A DNA stretch of 64,000 nt from Firmicutes bacterium UBA5286 (lineage in GTDB: Bacteria; Bacillota; Proteinivoracia; UBA4975), in assembly GCA_002408465.1 (NCBI GenBank), contig DHSM01000022.1, positions 62,001 through 126,000 on the forward strand. The letters are read 5' to 3'. Positions 8,952-17,041 of the stretch are shown piece by piece; the stretch's first letter is position 1, and every line of letters starts with the position of its first letter. Below the pieces are notes generated by a model. That model was given only the letters and a program-made list of their open reading frames with translations. It had not been told where the DNA came from and did no database searches. A program made the translations under genes and the position numbers.

Positions 8952-9432
8952 GGCTTTCCAGTTCCTCAAGTACGGCTGTAAAAATAGCCTCTTGGTCTTG
9001 CGCTGTCAAATTTCGTGCCAGCATCTTTTCGGCTACGGCCACCGATAAGTTAGAGATATCTTCCCGCAGCTCCTGCATAACCTTGGCCTGCTCCTGAGCA
9101 ATCTCGGCCTTTTCCCGTTCCAGCAAAGCCGCCGCCTCTTGGCCTGCTTGGGCAATAATCTCATCTTTACGTAAATCGGCCTGGCGCACAGCATTATCAA
9201 TTATCTTTGCCGCCTCGCCCTTGTTCTGGGCTACTAACTGGCGATGTTCTTCTAAAAGCTTTTGCGCTTCTTCCCGATTCCGTTGGGCGTTATCCAAATC
9301 ATCATTAATCAGCTGCCGGCGCTTTTCCAGAAATTCGCTCACCGGCTTCCAGAGAAGCTTGCGCAAGATGAGGAATAAAACAAGTAAATTTACAATTGTT
9401 ATGCCAATGTCAACTGGATTAAATTCAAACAT
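8941..9432 (-). CDS. atpF: Fo ATP synthase b subunit
   Basis: This is the stator b subunit: one N-terminal membrane helix (about 8-26) followed by a long charged coiled coil rich in Glu, Ala and Arg, 163 residues in all. The ATG at 9432 (MFEFNPVDIG) is chosen because it has GGGGGCA upstream and matches the usual b-subunit start; a longer frame to 9483 has no good ribosome site. Confidence 0.96.
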   Translation of the reverse strand: MFEFNPVDIGITIVNLLVLFLILRKLLWKPVSEFLEKRRQLINDDLDNAQRNREEAQKLLEEHRQLVAQNKGEAAKIIDNAVRQADLRKDEIIAQAGQEAAALLEREKAEIAQEQAKVMQELREDISNLSVAVAEKMLARNLTAQDQEAIFTAVLEELESHAN

Positions 9433-9495
9433 TGCATCTGCCCCCTTCCCGGAATACATGAAATGGGAAATGGGCCTCCCCATTTCCCACCTTGG

Positions 9496-9753
9496 CTACT
9501 TTAGCAATCCGCTGACAAAGTTAAGCAGCATGATGGCTATAACCAGAGAATAAATACCGGTTGTTTCGGCCACGGCCTGACCCATAAGCATGGTTACCCA
9601 GAGGTCATTGCGAGCTTCCGGTTGGCGGCTCACAGCCTCAACACCCTTACCGGCAGCATAACCCTGACCGATGGCGGGACCAATGCCTGCAATCATGGCT
9701 ATACCGGCGCCTAAAAGGGCAAAGGCGCCAACTGTAAATATATTGTGTTCCAT
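9496..9753 (-). CDS. atpE: Fo ATP synthase c subunit with Na+-binding signature
   Basis: The rotor ring subunit has 85 residues in two membrane helices joined by the polar loop SRQPEARND. The ion-binding carboxylate is Glu63. Residues Gln30, Val61, Glu63, Thr64, Thr65 and Tyr68 correspond to the Na+ ligands of the Ilyobacter tartaricus ring (Gln32, Val63, Glu65, Ser66, Thr67, Tyr70), with Thr instead of Ser at one place. A PxxxQ motif (P26-Q30) in helix 1 is also typical of Na+ rings. The enzyme is therefore predicted to be driven by sodium rather than protons. The ATG at 9753 follows GGAGGA. Confidence 0.97.
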   Translation of the reverse strand: MEHNIFTVGAFALLGAGIAMIAGIGPAIGQGYAAGKGVEAVSRQPEARNDLWVTMLMGQAVAETTGIYSLVIAIMLLNFVSGLLK

Positions 9754-9773
9754 AAGCGATTCCTCCAATTTAT

Positions 9774-10439
9774 TTAATCTTTGGCTAAGGAGATAAATAC
9801 CATTGAAAGCATTGTGAAGATAAAGGACTGGAGAATGCCGGAAAAGAGGTCAAAATAGATGCTGGCCACAGCGGGAACAAAGAGGGCAACAGCTCCAGAT
9901 ATTAAGGCCATGATTACCGAACCCCCTAGCATGTTGCCAAATAGGCGCATGGAAAGAGACACCGGCCTGGCAAGTTCACCAATGATATTGATAGGAGCGA
10001 TAACAAAGATTGGTTCGAAAAATCCCTTTAGATATCCTAGGCCCTTAGCCTTTACACCAAAGAAGTGGATGGAAAAGAAAGTCATCAAAGCATAACCCAA
10101 GGTGACATTGATATCAGAAGTGGGAGTGCGGAAGCCAAAAATGCCTATGATATTGGAAAACAAAATTAATAAGAACAGCGTTGCCATGTAAGGCATAAAG
10201 CCTATGTTTTTTTCCCCCATGGTAGACTTGACAATTCCCGTAAATCCATCAACCAGCAACTCAGCAATATTCTGGGCCTTGCCCGGGCGCAACTCTAAGC
10301 GGCGCCGCAAGACTAAGGCCAGGATGATCAGAACTGCCATGACGATCCAAGTATTAACCACAGATTCAGTAATCGGGAAGCCAAAAAGAGTGAAAACCGT
10401 TTTTGGGCCTTGCAAAATTTCCTCCAAGCTATTTGTCAC
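9774..10439 (-). CDS. atpB: Fo ATP synthase a subunit
   Basis: The a subunit forms the ion half-channels against the c-ring. The 221-residue protein has five to six membrane helices. The essential arginine lies in ELARPVSLSMRLFGN, and the last helices carry Gln in SGILQSFIFTML. It is placed between the atpI-like gene and atpE. Confidence 0.97.
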   Translation of the reverse strand: MTNSLEEILQGPKTVFTLFGFPITESVVNTWIVMAVLIILALVLRRRLELRPGKAQNIAELLVDGFTGIVKSTMGEKNIGFMPYMATLFLLILFSNIIGIFGFRTPTSDINVTLGYALMTFFSIHFFGVKAKGLGYLKGFFEPIFVIAPINIIGELARPVSLSMRLFGNMLGGSVIMALISGAVALFVPAVASIYFDLFSGILQSFIFTMLSMVFISLAKD

Positions 10440-10851
10440 CCCTTTCCCACCGGGCAGAATTCAAGCAGCTCTGAAATTTCTGTTGGGCAAAAATAAATAC
10501 TGCCTTCCCCAATATTACCGCCTTGATTAAAACCAGGCCAACAAAGGCAGCCCAAACATTTAAGTTTGGATTGGCGTTTACTATAAGCAGCGCGGATATC
10601 GTAAGGACATATCTTAGAATGTACCGGACTGCAGCCCCTTTGCGTGCCGCCTGGAAGGGTAATTCAAGTAGCTTGGGAATCGACTGAGCCAAGAGGCGGA
10701 AATTGACGAGAGCGACCAAGAAACCAATCAAAACCCCGAAGGCAACCGGCCAGCGCCCAGAAATAGCTGCCAGCGCAGCGAGAATAAATGCGATAGAGGC
10801 GGCCCTGAGAGAAATTTGCCGAACTTTGGTGAAATAATCCACTTGCTTCAC
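10429..10851 (-). CDS. atpI: ATP synthase subunit I-like membrane protein
   Basis: This is a 140-residue protein with four predicted membrane helices (AASIAFILAALAAI, VAFGVLIGFLVALVNF, YVLTISALLIV, VWAAFVGLVLIKAVIL). It belongs to the AtpI/UncI-type small proteins that assist c-ring assembly. The GTG at 10851 overlaps the TGA of the upstream gene, which suggests translational coupling. The frame stays open to 11082, but that extension lies inside the preceding gene and is not used. It overlaps the start of atpB slightly. Confidence 0.85.
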   Translation of the reverse strand: MKQVDYFTKVRQISLRAASIAFILAALAAISGRWPVAFGVLIGFLVALVNFRLLAQSIPKLLELPFQAARKGAAVRYILRYVLTISALLIVNANPNLNVWAAFVGLVLIKAVILGKAVFIFAQQKFQSCLNSARWERGDK

Positions 10852-11069
10852 TCCCAGGGTACAATCTTTTTCAGTAAATAATATACATTGAAAATACCAG
10901 CAAGAATTCCAGTTAAAAGACCGATAAAAAACCAGCCGCTCCAGTTCCACAGGTCCTGCAGAGTTGAACCCAGCCACCAACCCAACAACACGGCGGCAAT
11001 AAAGGTCAAACCAATACCTGAAACCAGAGACAAATAGCGTAAAATTTCCATCCAGTCGGCAGGTTTCAT
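10848..11069 (-). CDS. atpZ: AtpZ-like small membrane protein
   Basis: A 73-residue protein with two membrane helices (GIGLTFIAAVLLGWWLG and FIGLLTGILAGIFNVYYL) heads the ATP synthase operon. It matches the AtpZ family (putative F1Fo ATPase subunit), which pairs with AtpI and has been tied to divalent-cation supply or c-ring assembly. A strong promoter lies directly upstream, and GGGGTGGG is the ribosome site. Confidence 0.85.
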   Translation of the reverse strand: MKPADWMEILRYLSLVSGIGLTFIAAVLLGWWLGSTLQDLWNWSGWFFIGLLTGILAGIFNVYYLLKKIVPWE

Positions 11070-11089
11070 TTTCCCACCCCACAGGGGTA

Positions 11090-11118
11090 ATTATACTTGT
11101 TATTAATCGCTATTGCAA
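11090..11118 (-). promoter_or_regulatory. SigmaA promoter of the ATP synthase operon
   Basis: TTGCAA, exactly 17 bases, and a perfect TATAAT on the minus strand predict a start near 11083, about 14 bases before the atpZ ATG. Confidence 0.85.
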
Positions 11119-11126
11119 CCTTCCTG

Positions 11127-13088
11127 TCATGCCTTGGGGGCCCAAAATACTTCGATCTTGTCCCCGGAATTAAGTAAAGCTGTGTATTCTGCCTCCTTGC
11201 CGTTTACAGTGATTACCAGATTCCCTCTGGTTTCCCCAGTATATTTGATGTCTGCCTGGGCCAGTGCATAAGCCAACATTGACCTTTCCAAAGGCAATGA
11301 TACACTGAGCCCATTGACTGTTACTGGGATTTCCCCTGTTCTCGCGGGGGAGGGGGCCGTCTTTTCTATGCCGACAACAATCGAGGCGCCGGGAGTAAGG
11401 GGAGTGTCCAGACTGGCTGTGCTGCCACCAACTTTGATTGTCACCTGGCTTAAGTCCAGGTCCATGAGAACAGCCAATTCTCCTACGTTTGCCGGAGGCC
11501 GTATTTCCACTTTATCCCCGGGACGAATGAGGATATCCGGCTGACAAGGCAGGCTGTTTATCCTTTGCACCAAGGGCAGTTCCATGGCAGTGCCGTTAAT
11601 GACATACTGAGGCAGCGGGAATTCTGCCGCCAGTTCGGAAAGAGTCACCGCTGGCTGGTTGCTCCTTTCTCCAGGGGAAACCTCCAGCCTGTCGCCGGAA
11701 ATGAGCTGGGTGTCCAGGGCGGCTGCCACTTCATTAATCATAATCTTGCCGGCCCGGCCGGGATTTCCCTTAAGCTCCCGGGGCTGGCCATTGAGTTCAA
11801 ACGCAATTGCAGAATCTGAGCCCGCTACTGCATCAATATCCAGGCCGCTGTGCATTAATGCCTGGGCCACAGTGGTCTTTTGCACATTAAAAAGGGTGAC
11901 CCCCTGGCCGTTCAGCCAAATGCGGATAAAATGATCTTCCCGGGGCTTTATGGCCGTCAAGGCGATGCCTAGGGGTGTAATGATATCAGGCCCTTTAAGA
12001 TCATCGCTGCTAAAGCGTACTCCTTCAATATTATCCCGGGTTCTGATGCCAATCCGTTCCAAGGGCAGGTCCAGGTACTGAGCCAAGCGCTCCCGGAGCA
12101 TAGGAGTGAGGCTGCCGCCGCCGGCGCAAAACATGGCTGCAGGAGATACACCGCCGTTACTATGTTTAATGACAGCGCTCAATTCCCGGGCCAGCTTGTC
12201 TACCACAGGCTCGATGACAGCAAGGATTGCCTCCCGGCTCTCCCGGCAATTATTACCCAAAACATCAGTAAACTCGAGAAGTTCCTGTTTTCCCAATTGC
12301 ATTTTTACCTTTTCGGCGCTGTTGAAATCCAGCAAATAGTGCTGGGCGATGGCCTCAGTCACTTCATCCCCGGCCATATCCACCATACCATAGGCGACAA
12401 TAGTCCCTTCCCGGCTGACAGCAATGTCGGATGTGCCGGCGCCTATATCCGCCAAAGCCAAATTCAACAGGCGCAGCTGCGGGGGCACCGCAACAGCCAT
12501 GGCAGCAATGGGCTCTAAAGTCAGACTTTCCACTGCCAGCCCGGCTTTGGCCAATGAACTGAAGAGGCTGTCCACCACCACCCGAGGCAGGAAAGTGGCT
12601 ATTATCTCGATGCCGATAGAGCTTCCCCGCTGTCCCAGAGGGTTGGCAATTACCAAATCATTAAGATAATAGGTCACAGGACTAAACCCGACGCAGTAAA
12701 GGGAGTCGGTTTTGCGGGCCATCTCTTCCCTGGCTGCAGCCAGCGCCTTTACTTCCAGTTGCTGAACATCTTCCCGGTCGATTTCTCGGGGGGAGGAAAA
12801 GTCAAGTTTTTCTGTCACCCGCAAGGTGGTGAGGGCACGGCCGGCAGCAGCGATCGCGGCACCTTTGAGGGGGCAGCCGGCCTTTTCCTCCAAAGCTTCC
12901 TTGATTCGAGCCAGGACAGCGCTGACCTGACCAACGTCATGGATTTGGCCATCCAGCATAGCACGCTGGGGATGCCATTCAACATGATAATGTTCAACTA
13001 CCATCTCCCCCGAGTCGGCAAGGCGGCATAACAGGCCTATAACAGTCCTGGTGCCGATATCAAGGGCAAATATATATTCGCAATTCAT
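11127..13088 (-). CDS. FtsA/PilM-like actin-fold ATPase with C-terminal beta-grasp repeats
   Basis: This is a 653-residue protein. Residues about 5-385 form an FtsA-type actin-fold ATPase: phosphate-1 motif ALDIGTRT (8-15), phosphate-2 motif ADIGAGTSD (213-221) and adenosine motif AGGGSLTPM (322-330), with an FtsA-like 1C insertion between. FtsA itself is about 420 residues and ends in a membrane-binding helix. Here the tail is instead about 265 residues of repeats resembling ThiS/MoaD-like beta-grasp units, each ending in a GD-x-hydrophobic-E motif (SGDRLEV 464, PGDKVEI 523, PGASIVV 566, SGDKIEV 641). No membrane helix is seen. A cell division or envelope scaffold role is inferred from the fold only. 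It follows the flippase-like gene by 16 bases. Confidence 0.75.
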   Translation of the reverse strand: MNCEYIFALDIGTRTVIGLLCRLADSGEMVVEHYHVEWHPQRAMLDGQIHDVGQVSAVLARIKEALEEKAGCPLKGAAIAAAGRALTTLRVTEKLDFSSPREIDREDVQQLEVKALAAAREEMARKTDSLYCVGFSPVTYYLNDLVIANPLGQRGSSIGIEIIATFLPRVVVDSLFSSLAKAGLAVESLTLEPIAAMAVAVPPQLRLLNLALADIGAGTSDIAVSREGTIVAYGMVDMAGDEVTEAIAQHYLLDFNSAEKVKMQLGKQELLEFTDVLGNNCRESREAILAVIEPVVDKLARELSAVIKHSNGGVSPAAMFCAGGGSLTPMLRERLAQYLDLPLERIGIRTRDNIEGVRFSSDDLKGPDIITPLGIALTAIKPREDHFIRIWLNGQGVTLFNVQKTTVAQALMHSGLDIDAVAGSDSAIAFELNGQPRELKGNPGRAGKIMINEVAAALDTQLISGDRLEVSPGERSNQPAVTLSELAAEFPLPQYVINGTAMELPLVQRINSLPCQPDILIRPGDKVEIRPPANVGELAVLMDLDLSQVTIKVGGSTASLDTPLTPGASIVVGIEKTAPSPARTGEIPVTVNGLSVSLPLERSMLAYALAQADIKYTGETRGNLVITVNGKEAEYTALLNSGDKIEVFWAPKA

Positions 13089-13104
13089 GCCATCACCCCC
13101 TTAG

Positions 13105-14133
13105 CTAATTGGCTTGGGAACCAAAGGCTTCTTCATTTGCCCGGGGGCTCCCCCACAGGGAGCCCAGGGCAGAAATTCCCCCGAGAATGAGCAAAAGAAA
13201 GTAAGTAAAAAGCCGCCAACATAAGATAAAAAGTCCCAGGACTGCCTTCGGCATCACGCCTTGATACATCCCGGCCATAGCTAGTTCCAGCGCCCCGCTG
13301 GCTCCTGGAACCGGAATAAAGGGCAAGGCCAAAGTGAGGACAAACTGGCGGCTGACCATGCTCACGGGATCGGCAATTACCCCTAGTCCCCGGGCCAAAA
13401 CCGGCAGCAGGCCAAACCAGGTAATCCAAAATAACAGGCTAAGAGTGATTATGCGCAACAACAGCCAAGGCCCCTTGGCCCACATTATTTTTAAACCTAT
13501 GGCGAACTCGCTTGCCTCTACCTCCAGGCGCTGCTGCCATTGGCCAAATTTTCCCTTGCGCCAGCGCCGGGGAAGCCTGGCAAAAATTTTTTCGAGAATA
13601 TTTGGAAAGAGGACATAGGCGGCATTGATAAACAATGTGGCGGCGAAGACCAAGGCGATTAGAGTAAACAGTTCATTGGTTACCGGCCCAAACTGCACTC
13701 TGCCCCGGGCATAGACAAAGAGCCAGACTACCCCGGCGGAATAGACCAGTTTGGTGATAAAATTACGGACGATTGCAGCTGCCAGAGAAGCACCCAGTCT
13801 TAGTCCGCTTTTATTGTACAAATAGGCCAGAGCAGGAATCTCTCCCATGCCCATGGGGGTCACCAGTTGGGCAAAGGTGCAGCTCAGGAAGATGGCGCAC
13901 CCCCGGAACCAGCAGATTTTTCCGCCCATGGCATTGGCCACAAGGCAGATTCGCCGGCCCTCGATGCCAATAGCAGCGAGGAGCATTGCCACGGCCAGCG
14001 CCAAAAAACCTGATTCCAGCAGGCCCAGGTTCTTCAGCGCTTTCAGGTCTAGAGTCTTCCATATCAAAATAATAGCAACCACAACACTTAGACTCAACGA
14101 AATGCCTAAGCCCCGACGCCAGTTAAAATGCAA
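13105..14133 (-). CDS. Lysylphosphatidylglycerol synthase TM-region (UPF0104/YbhN-type) membrane protein
   Basis: This 342-residue integral membrane protein has about eight helices. It contains the blocks FLSCTFAQLVTPMGMGEIPA and FIPVPGASGALELAM, typical of the UPF0104/AglD/MprF flippase-domain family (COG0392). It lacks the cytosolic lysyl-transfer domain of MprF, so it is better seen as a lipid-flipping or lipid-linked transport protein than as a lysyl-PG synthase. The substrate is unknown. The TTG at 14133 is preferred, with GGGGGGGA seven bases upstream; TTG 14139 is too close to that site. Confidence 0.8.
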   Translation of the reverse strand: MHFNWRRGLGISLSLSVVVAIILIWKTLDLKALKNLGLLESGFLALAVAMLLAAIGIEGRRICLVANAMGGKICWFRGCAIFLSCTFAQLVTPMGMGEIPALAYLYNKSGLRLGASLAAAIVRNFITKLVYSAGVVWLFVYARGRVQFGPVTNELFTLIALVFAATLFINAAYVLFPNILEKIFARLPRRWRKGKFGQWQQRLEVEASEFAIGLKIMWAKGPWLLLRIITLSLLFWITWFGLLPVLARGLGVIADPVSMVSRQFVLTLALPFIPVPGASGALELAMAGMYQGVMPKAVLGLFILCWRLFTYFLLLILGGISALGSLWGSPRANEEAFGSQAN

Positions 14134-14146
14134 GAGCAATCCCCCC

Positions 14147-14596
14147 CTAAAGATTGGAGAAGGGTTGTAAATCTATTCCCGCCTGGGCCAACAAATCTAC
14201 ACTGAGTTGGTCCGGGTATTCTCCAGCAAAAATAACTTTGATGATGCCGGCGTTTATAATCATTTTAGCACATGTAATGCAGGGCCGGTGAGTGACATAC
14301 AGTGTTGAGCCTGCAATATTTATTCCATGGTAAGCAGCGTGAACGATGGCATTTTGTTCTGCATGCAGCCCCCGGCACAGCTCCTGACGTTGGCCGGAGG
14401 GAATTCCCATTTCCTTCCTGAGACAACCCAGGTCATGACAATGTCCCAAACCCCGGGGAGCGCCATTGTAGCCGCTGCTGAGGATGCGCTTATCCCTGAC
14501 CAGCAGCGCTCCCACCTGTCGGCGCAGACAGGTGGACCGGGTAGCCACGACCCGGGTAATCTCCATAAAATAGCGGTCCCAGCTGGGCCTGTTCAT
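14147..14596 (-). CDS. comEB: Zinc-dependent dCMP deaminase
   Basis: This 149-residue deaminase converts dCMP to dUMP for thymidylate synthesis. The zinc site is LHAEQNAI (His78, catalytic Glu80) and RPCITC (Cys106, Cys109). An N-terminal STCLRRQVGALLV block and Cys/His residues at 53-58 match ComEB-type dCMP deaminases. The ATG overlaps the upp stop codon (ATGA), so the two are coupled. Both act in pyrimidine salvage. Confidence 0.93.
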   Translation of the reverse strand: MNRPSWDRYFMEITRVVATRSTCLRRQVGALLVRDKRILSSGYNGAPRGLGHCHDLGCLRKEMGIPSGQRQELCRGLHAEQNAIVHAAYHGINIAGSTLYVTHRPCITCAKMIINAGIIKVIFAGEYPDQLSVDLLAQAGIDLQPFSNL

Positions 14597-15222
14597 TTGG
14601 TGCCAAACAGCCGATCGCCGGCATCACCCAGACCGGGAACAATATATGCATGCTCATTGAGGCATTGGTCAACAGCTGCAACATATATGGGGACATCAGG
14701 ATGCTTTTTTCTCACATTTTCCAAGCCCTCGGGGGCAGCGATTAGGCCCATGAGGCTTATATTTACAGCACCCCGCTCTTTGAGAAAATCAATTGCGGCA
14801 CAGGCTGAACCGCCAGTGGCCAGCATAGGATCAACAATTATTAAATCCCGCTCGGCAATATCCCCCGGCAGCTTGCAATAATAGGCAACCGGCTTAAAAG
14901 TATCGGGATCACGGTAGACGCCGATATGACCGATCTTGGCGGCAGGAATTAACTTCATCATGCCGTCGACCATTCCCAGTCCTGCCCTGAGGATTGGGAT
15001 AATCCCAATCTTTTTGCCGGAGAGGGTTTTCGTCATGGTAGAGCAAATTGGCGTTTCAATTTCAGTGTCTTGTAAGGTTAAGTCCCTGGTTACTTCATAA
15101 GCCATCAGCATGGAAACCTCTTCTACCAGCTCCCGAAATTCTTTGGGGCCGGTATTTTTGTCCCGGATAAAGCTAAGTTTATGCTGAACCAAGGGGTGGT
15201 CAATGACGACAACTTTGCTCAT
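14593..15222 (-). CDS. upp: Uracil phosphoribosyltransferase
   Basis: Upp makes UMP from uracil and PRPP. At 209 residues it has the usual length. It shows PILRAGLGMVDGM, the PRPP-binding block DPMLATGGSA and the C-terminal YIVPGLGDAGDRLFGT uracil-binding region. It lies downstream of glyA, as in Bacillus. Confidence 0.98.
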   Translation of the reverse strand: MSKVVVIDHPLVQHKLSFIRDKNTGPKEFRELVEEVSMLMAYEVTRDLTLQDTEIETPICSTMTKTLSGKKIGIIPILRAGLGMVDGMMKLIPAAKIGHIGVYRDPDTFKPVAYYCKLPGDIAERDLIIVDPMLATGGSACAAIDFLKERGAVNISLMGLIAAPEGLENVRKKHPDVPIYVAAVDQCLNEHAYIVPGLGDAGDRLFGTK

Positions 15223-15238
15223 TAATTAGCCTCCTGTT

Positions 15239-16477
15239 CTATTTGTACAGGGGATAACGGCTGCACAAATCCGCGACCCTGCGTCTGGCTTCAGCCTGAA
15301 TTTCTTCATCTTCGGGATTTTTCAACACCTCGGCGATGAGCTTGCCGATAATTTTCATTTCTGTCTCTCCCATATTCCGGGTTGTCAATGCTGCCGTACC
15401 AATGCGAATCCCGCTGGTAATAAACGGACTGGCCTGGTCAAAGGGAATTGTATTCTTGTTTACAGCAATGCCAATGTCATCCAAGAGTTTTTCCGCTTTT
15501 TTGCCGGTAATATTGATATTGCGCAAATCTACCAGCATCAGATGGGTATCTGTCCCACCCCCGGACAGGGTAAGTCCGTTTTCAGTAAGGGCGGCCGCGA
15601 GAGCCTTGGCATTGGCGATTATCTGGGCGGTGTATAGTTTAAATTCCGGCTGACTGGCCTCCTTAAAGGCCACAGCTTTGGCAGCGATGACATGCATCAG
15701 GGGGCCGCCCTGAAGACCGGGGAATACAGCCTTGTCGATTGCCTTGGCAAATTCTGCTTTGCAGAGGATCATGCCCCCCCGGGGGCCCCTCAGGGTCTTG
15801 TGAGTGGTGGTGGTGACAAAATGGGCATGAGGTACGGGATTAGGATGCAAACCCGTGGCCACCAGGCCTGCGATATGAGCCATATCTACCATCAACAAGG
15901 CTCCGACTTCATCGGCTATCTGCCGAAAACGGGGAAAATCGAGTGTATAGGGGTAAGCGCTGGCGCCGGCGACAATGAGGCGTGGTTTTATTTCCCGGGC
16001 TTTTTTTGCTACCTGATCATAGTCGATGCGCCCAGTTTCGGCTTCGACGCCATAGGCATGAAACTGAAAATATAAACCGGAAATGTTGACCGGACTGCCA
16101 TGAGTCAAATGGCCACCATGAGAAAGATTCATACCCAGGACTACATCTCCAGGTTTTAGGGCGGCCAGGTAGACCGCCAGGTTGGCAGAAGCCCCCGAAT
16201 GGGGCTGAACATTGGCATGGTCTGCCCCAAACAAGGCCTTCGCTCTGTCCCGAGCCAGGTTTTCCGCCTCGTCCACTACTTGACAACCGCCGTAATAGCG
16301 CTTTCCCGGATAACCCTCGGCATATTTGTTAGTAAGCACTGAACCCTGTGCCTCCAACACCGCAGGACTGACAAAATTTTCCGAGGCGATCATTTCCAGG
16401 TGCTGCTGTTGCCTCTCAAGCTCCCTTTGCAAAATCCCTTTGATTTCAGGGTCGACGTTGGATAAAATTTTTTCCAT
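15239..16477 (-). CDS. glyA: Serine hydroxymethyltransferase
   Basis: GlyA is a PLP enzyme that interconverts serine and glycine with tetrahydrofolate. It has 412 residues. The PLP lysine is in VTTTTHKTLRGPRGG, and LIVAGASAYPY and YAEGYPGKRYYGGC are conserved signatures. The ATG is preceded by AGAGGAGAG. It lies between ywlG and upp in the standard order. Confidence 0.99.
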   Translation of the reverse strand: MEKILSNVDPEIKGILQRELERQQQHLEMIASENFVSPAVLEAQGSVLTNKYAEGYPGKRYYGGCQVVDEAENLARDRAKALFGADHANVQPHSGASANLAVYLAALKPGDVVLGMNLSHGGHLTHGSPVNISGLYFQFHAYGVEAETGRIDYDQVAKKAREIKPRLIVAGASAYPYTLDFPRFRQIADEVGALLMVDMAHIAGLVATGLHPNPVPHAHFVTTTTHKTLRGPRGGMILCKAEFAKAIDKAVFPGLQGGPLMHVIAAKAVAFKEASQPEFKLYTAQIIANAKALAAALTENGLTLSGGGTDTHLMLVDLRNINITGKKAEKLLDDIGIAVNKNTIPFDQASPFITSGIRIGTAALTTRNMGETEMKIIGKLIAEVLKNPEDEEIQAEARRRVADLCSRYPLYK

Positions 16478-16492
16478 AGTATCTCTCCTCTA

Positions 16493-17041
16493 TCAATCTG
16501 GGTAAATTGCCCTGCTGCCGCCGATCAATTTAGGACGGGAACGGGCGCAAACAACCGCTGCTTTTCCTATACATGCTGTTTTTATGCGCACCGGCACCAC
16601 AACCGGACGCAGGTGCATGCCGATTAAAGTGTTGCCGATGTCAATGCCAGCCTTCCCCCGGGCAGCTATATGCTCTACCACCACGGGATCATTGAGCTTT
16701 TCCATGGCCTGAGCCCCGAGGGCGCCACCGGCGCCGGGCTTAGGCAAAACGGTGACCTCATCAAGATCATGAGCTCTTGCCGCAGCCCTTTCCAGCACCA
16801 AGGCCCGGTTAAGATGCTCACAACATTGGAAAGCGGGCTGAATTTGCCGCTGACGGCAAAAGGATAATATTTCTTCAACCAGAGCCGCCGCTGCTTCCAT
16901 GCTTGAGGCCGTGCCAATTTGCTGGCCAAGGACTTCACTGGTGCTGCAGCCGATTACCAAGATGTCCCCGGCTTGCAGCTTGGCCTGTTCGTCTAACTGG
17001 AGCAGTGCCTGCCTGATCTCAAGTTTAATTTCCCCAATCAC
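16493..17041 (-). CDS. ywlG: UPF0340 / TIGR01440 family protein (YwlG)
   Basis: A 182-residue protein of the YwlG family: GDILVIGCSTSEVLG near the N-terminus, CEHLNRALVLER in the middle, and the GIDIGNTLIGMHLRPVVVPV block. No enzymatic function is established. The GTG start at 17041 overlaps the TGA of the rpiB part of the upstream gene. The order rpiB-ywlG-glyA-upp is the same in Bacillus subtilis. Confidence 0.9.
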   Translation of the reverse strand: MIGEIKLEIRQALLQLDEQAKLQAGDILVIGCSTSEVLGQQIGTASSMEAAAALVEEILSFCRQRQIQPAFQCCEHLNRALVLERAAARAHDLDEVTVLPKPGAGGALGAQAMEKLNDPVVVEHIAARGKAGIDIGNTLIGMHLRPVVVPVRIKTACIGKAAVVCARSRPKLIGGSRAIYPD

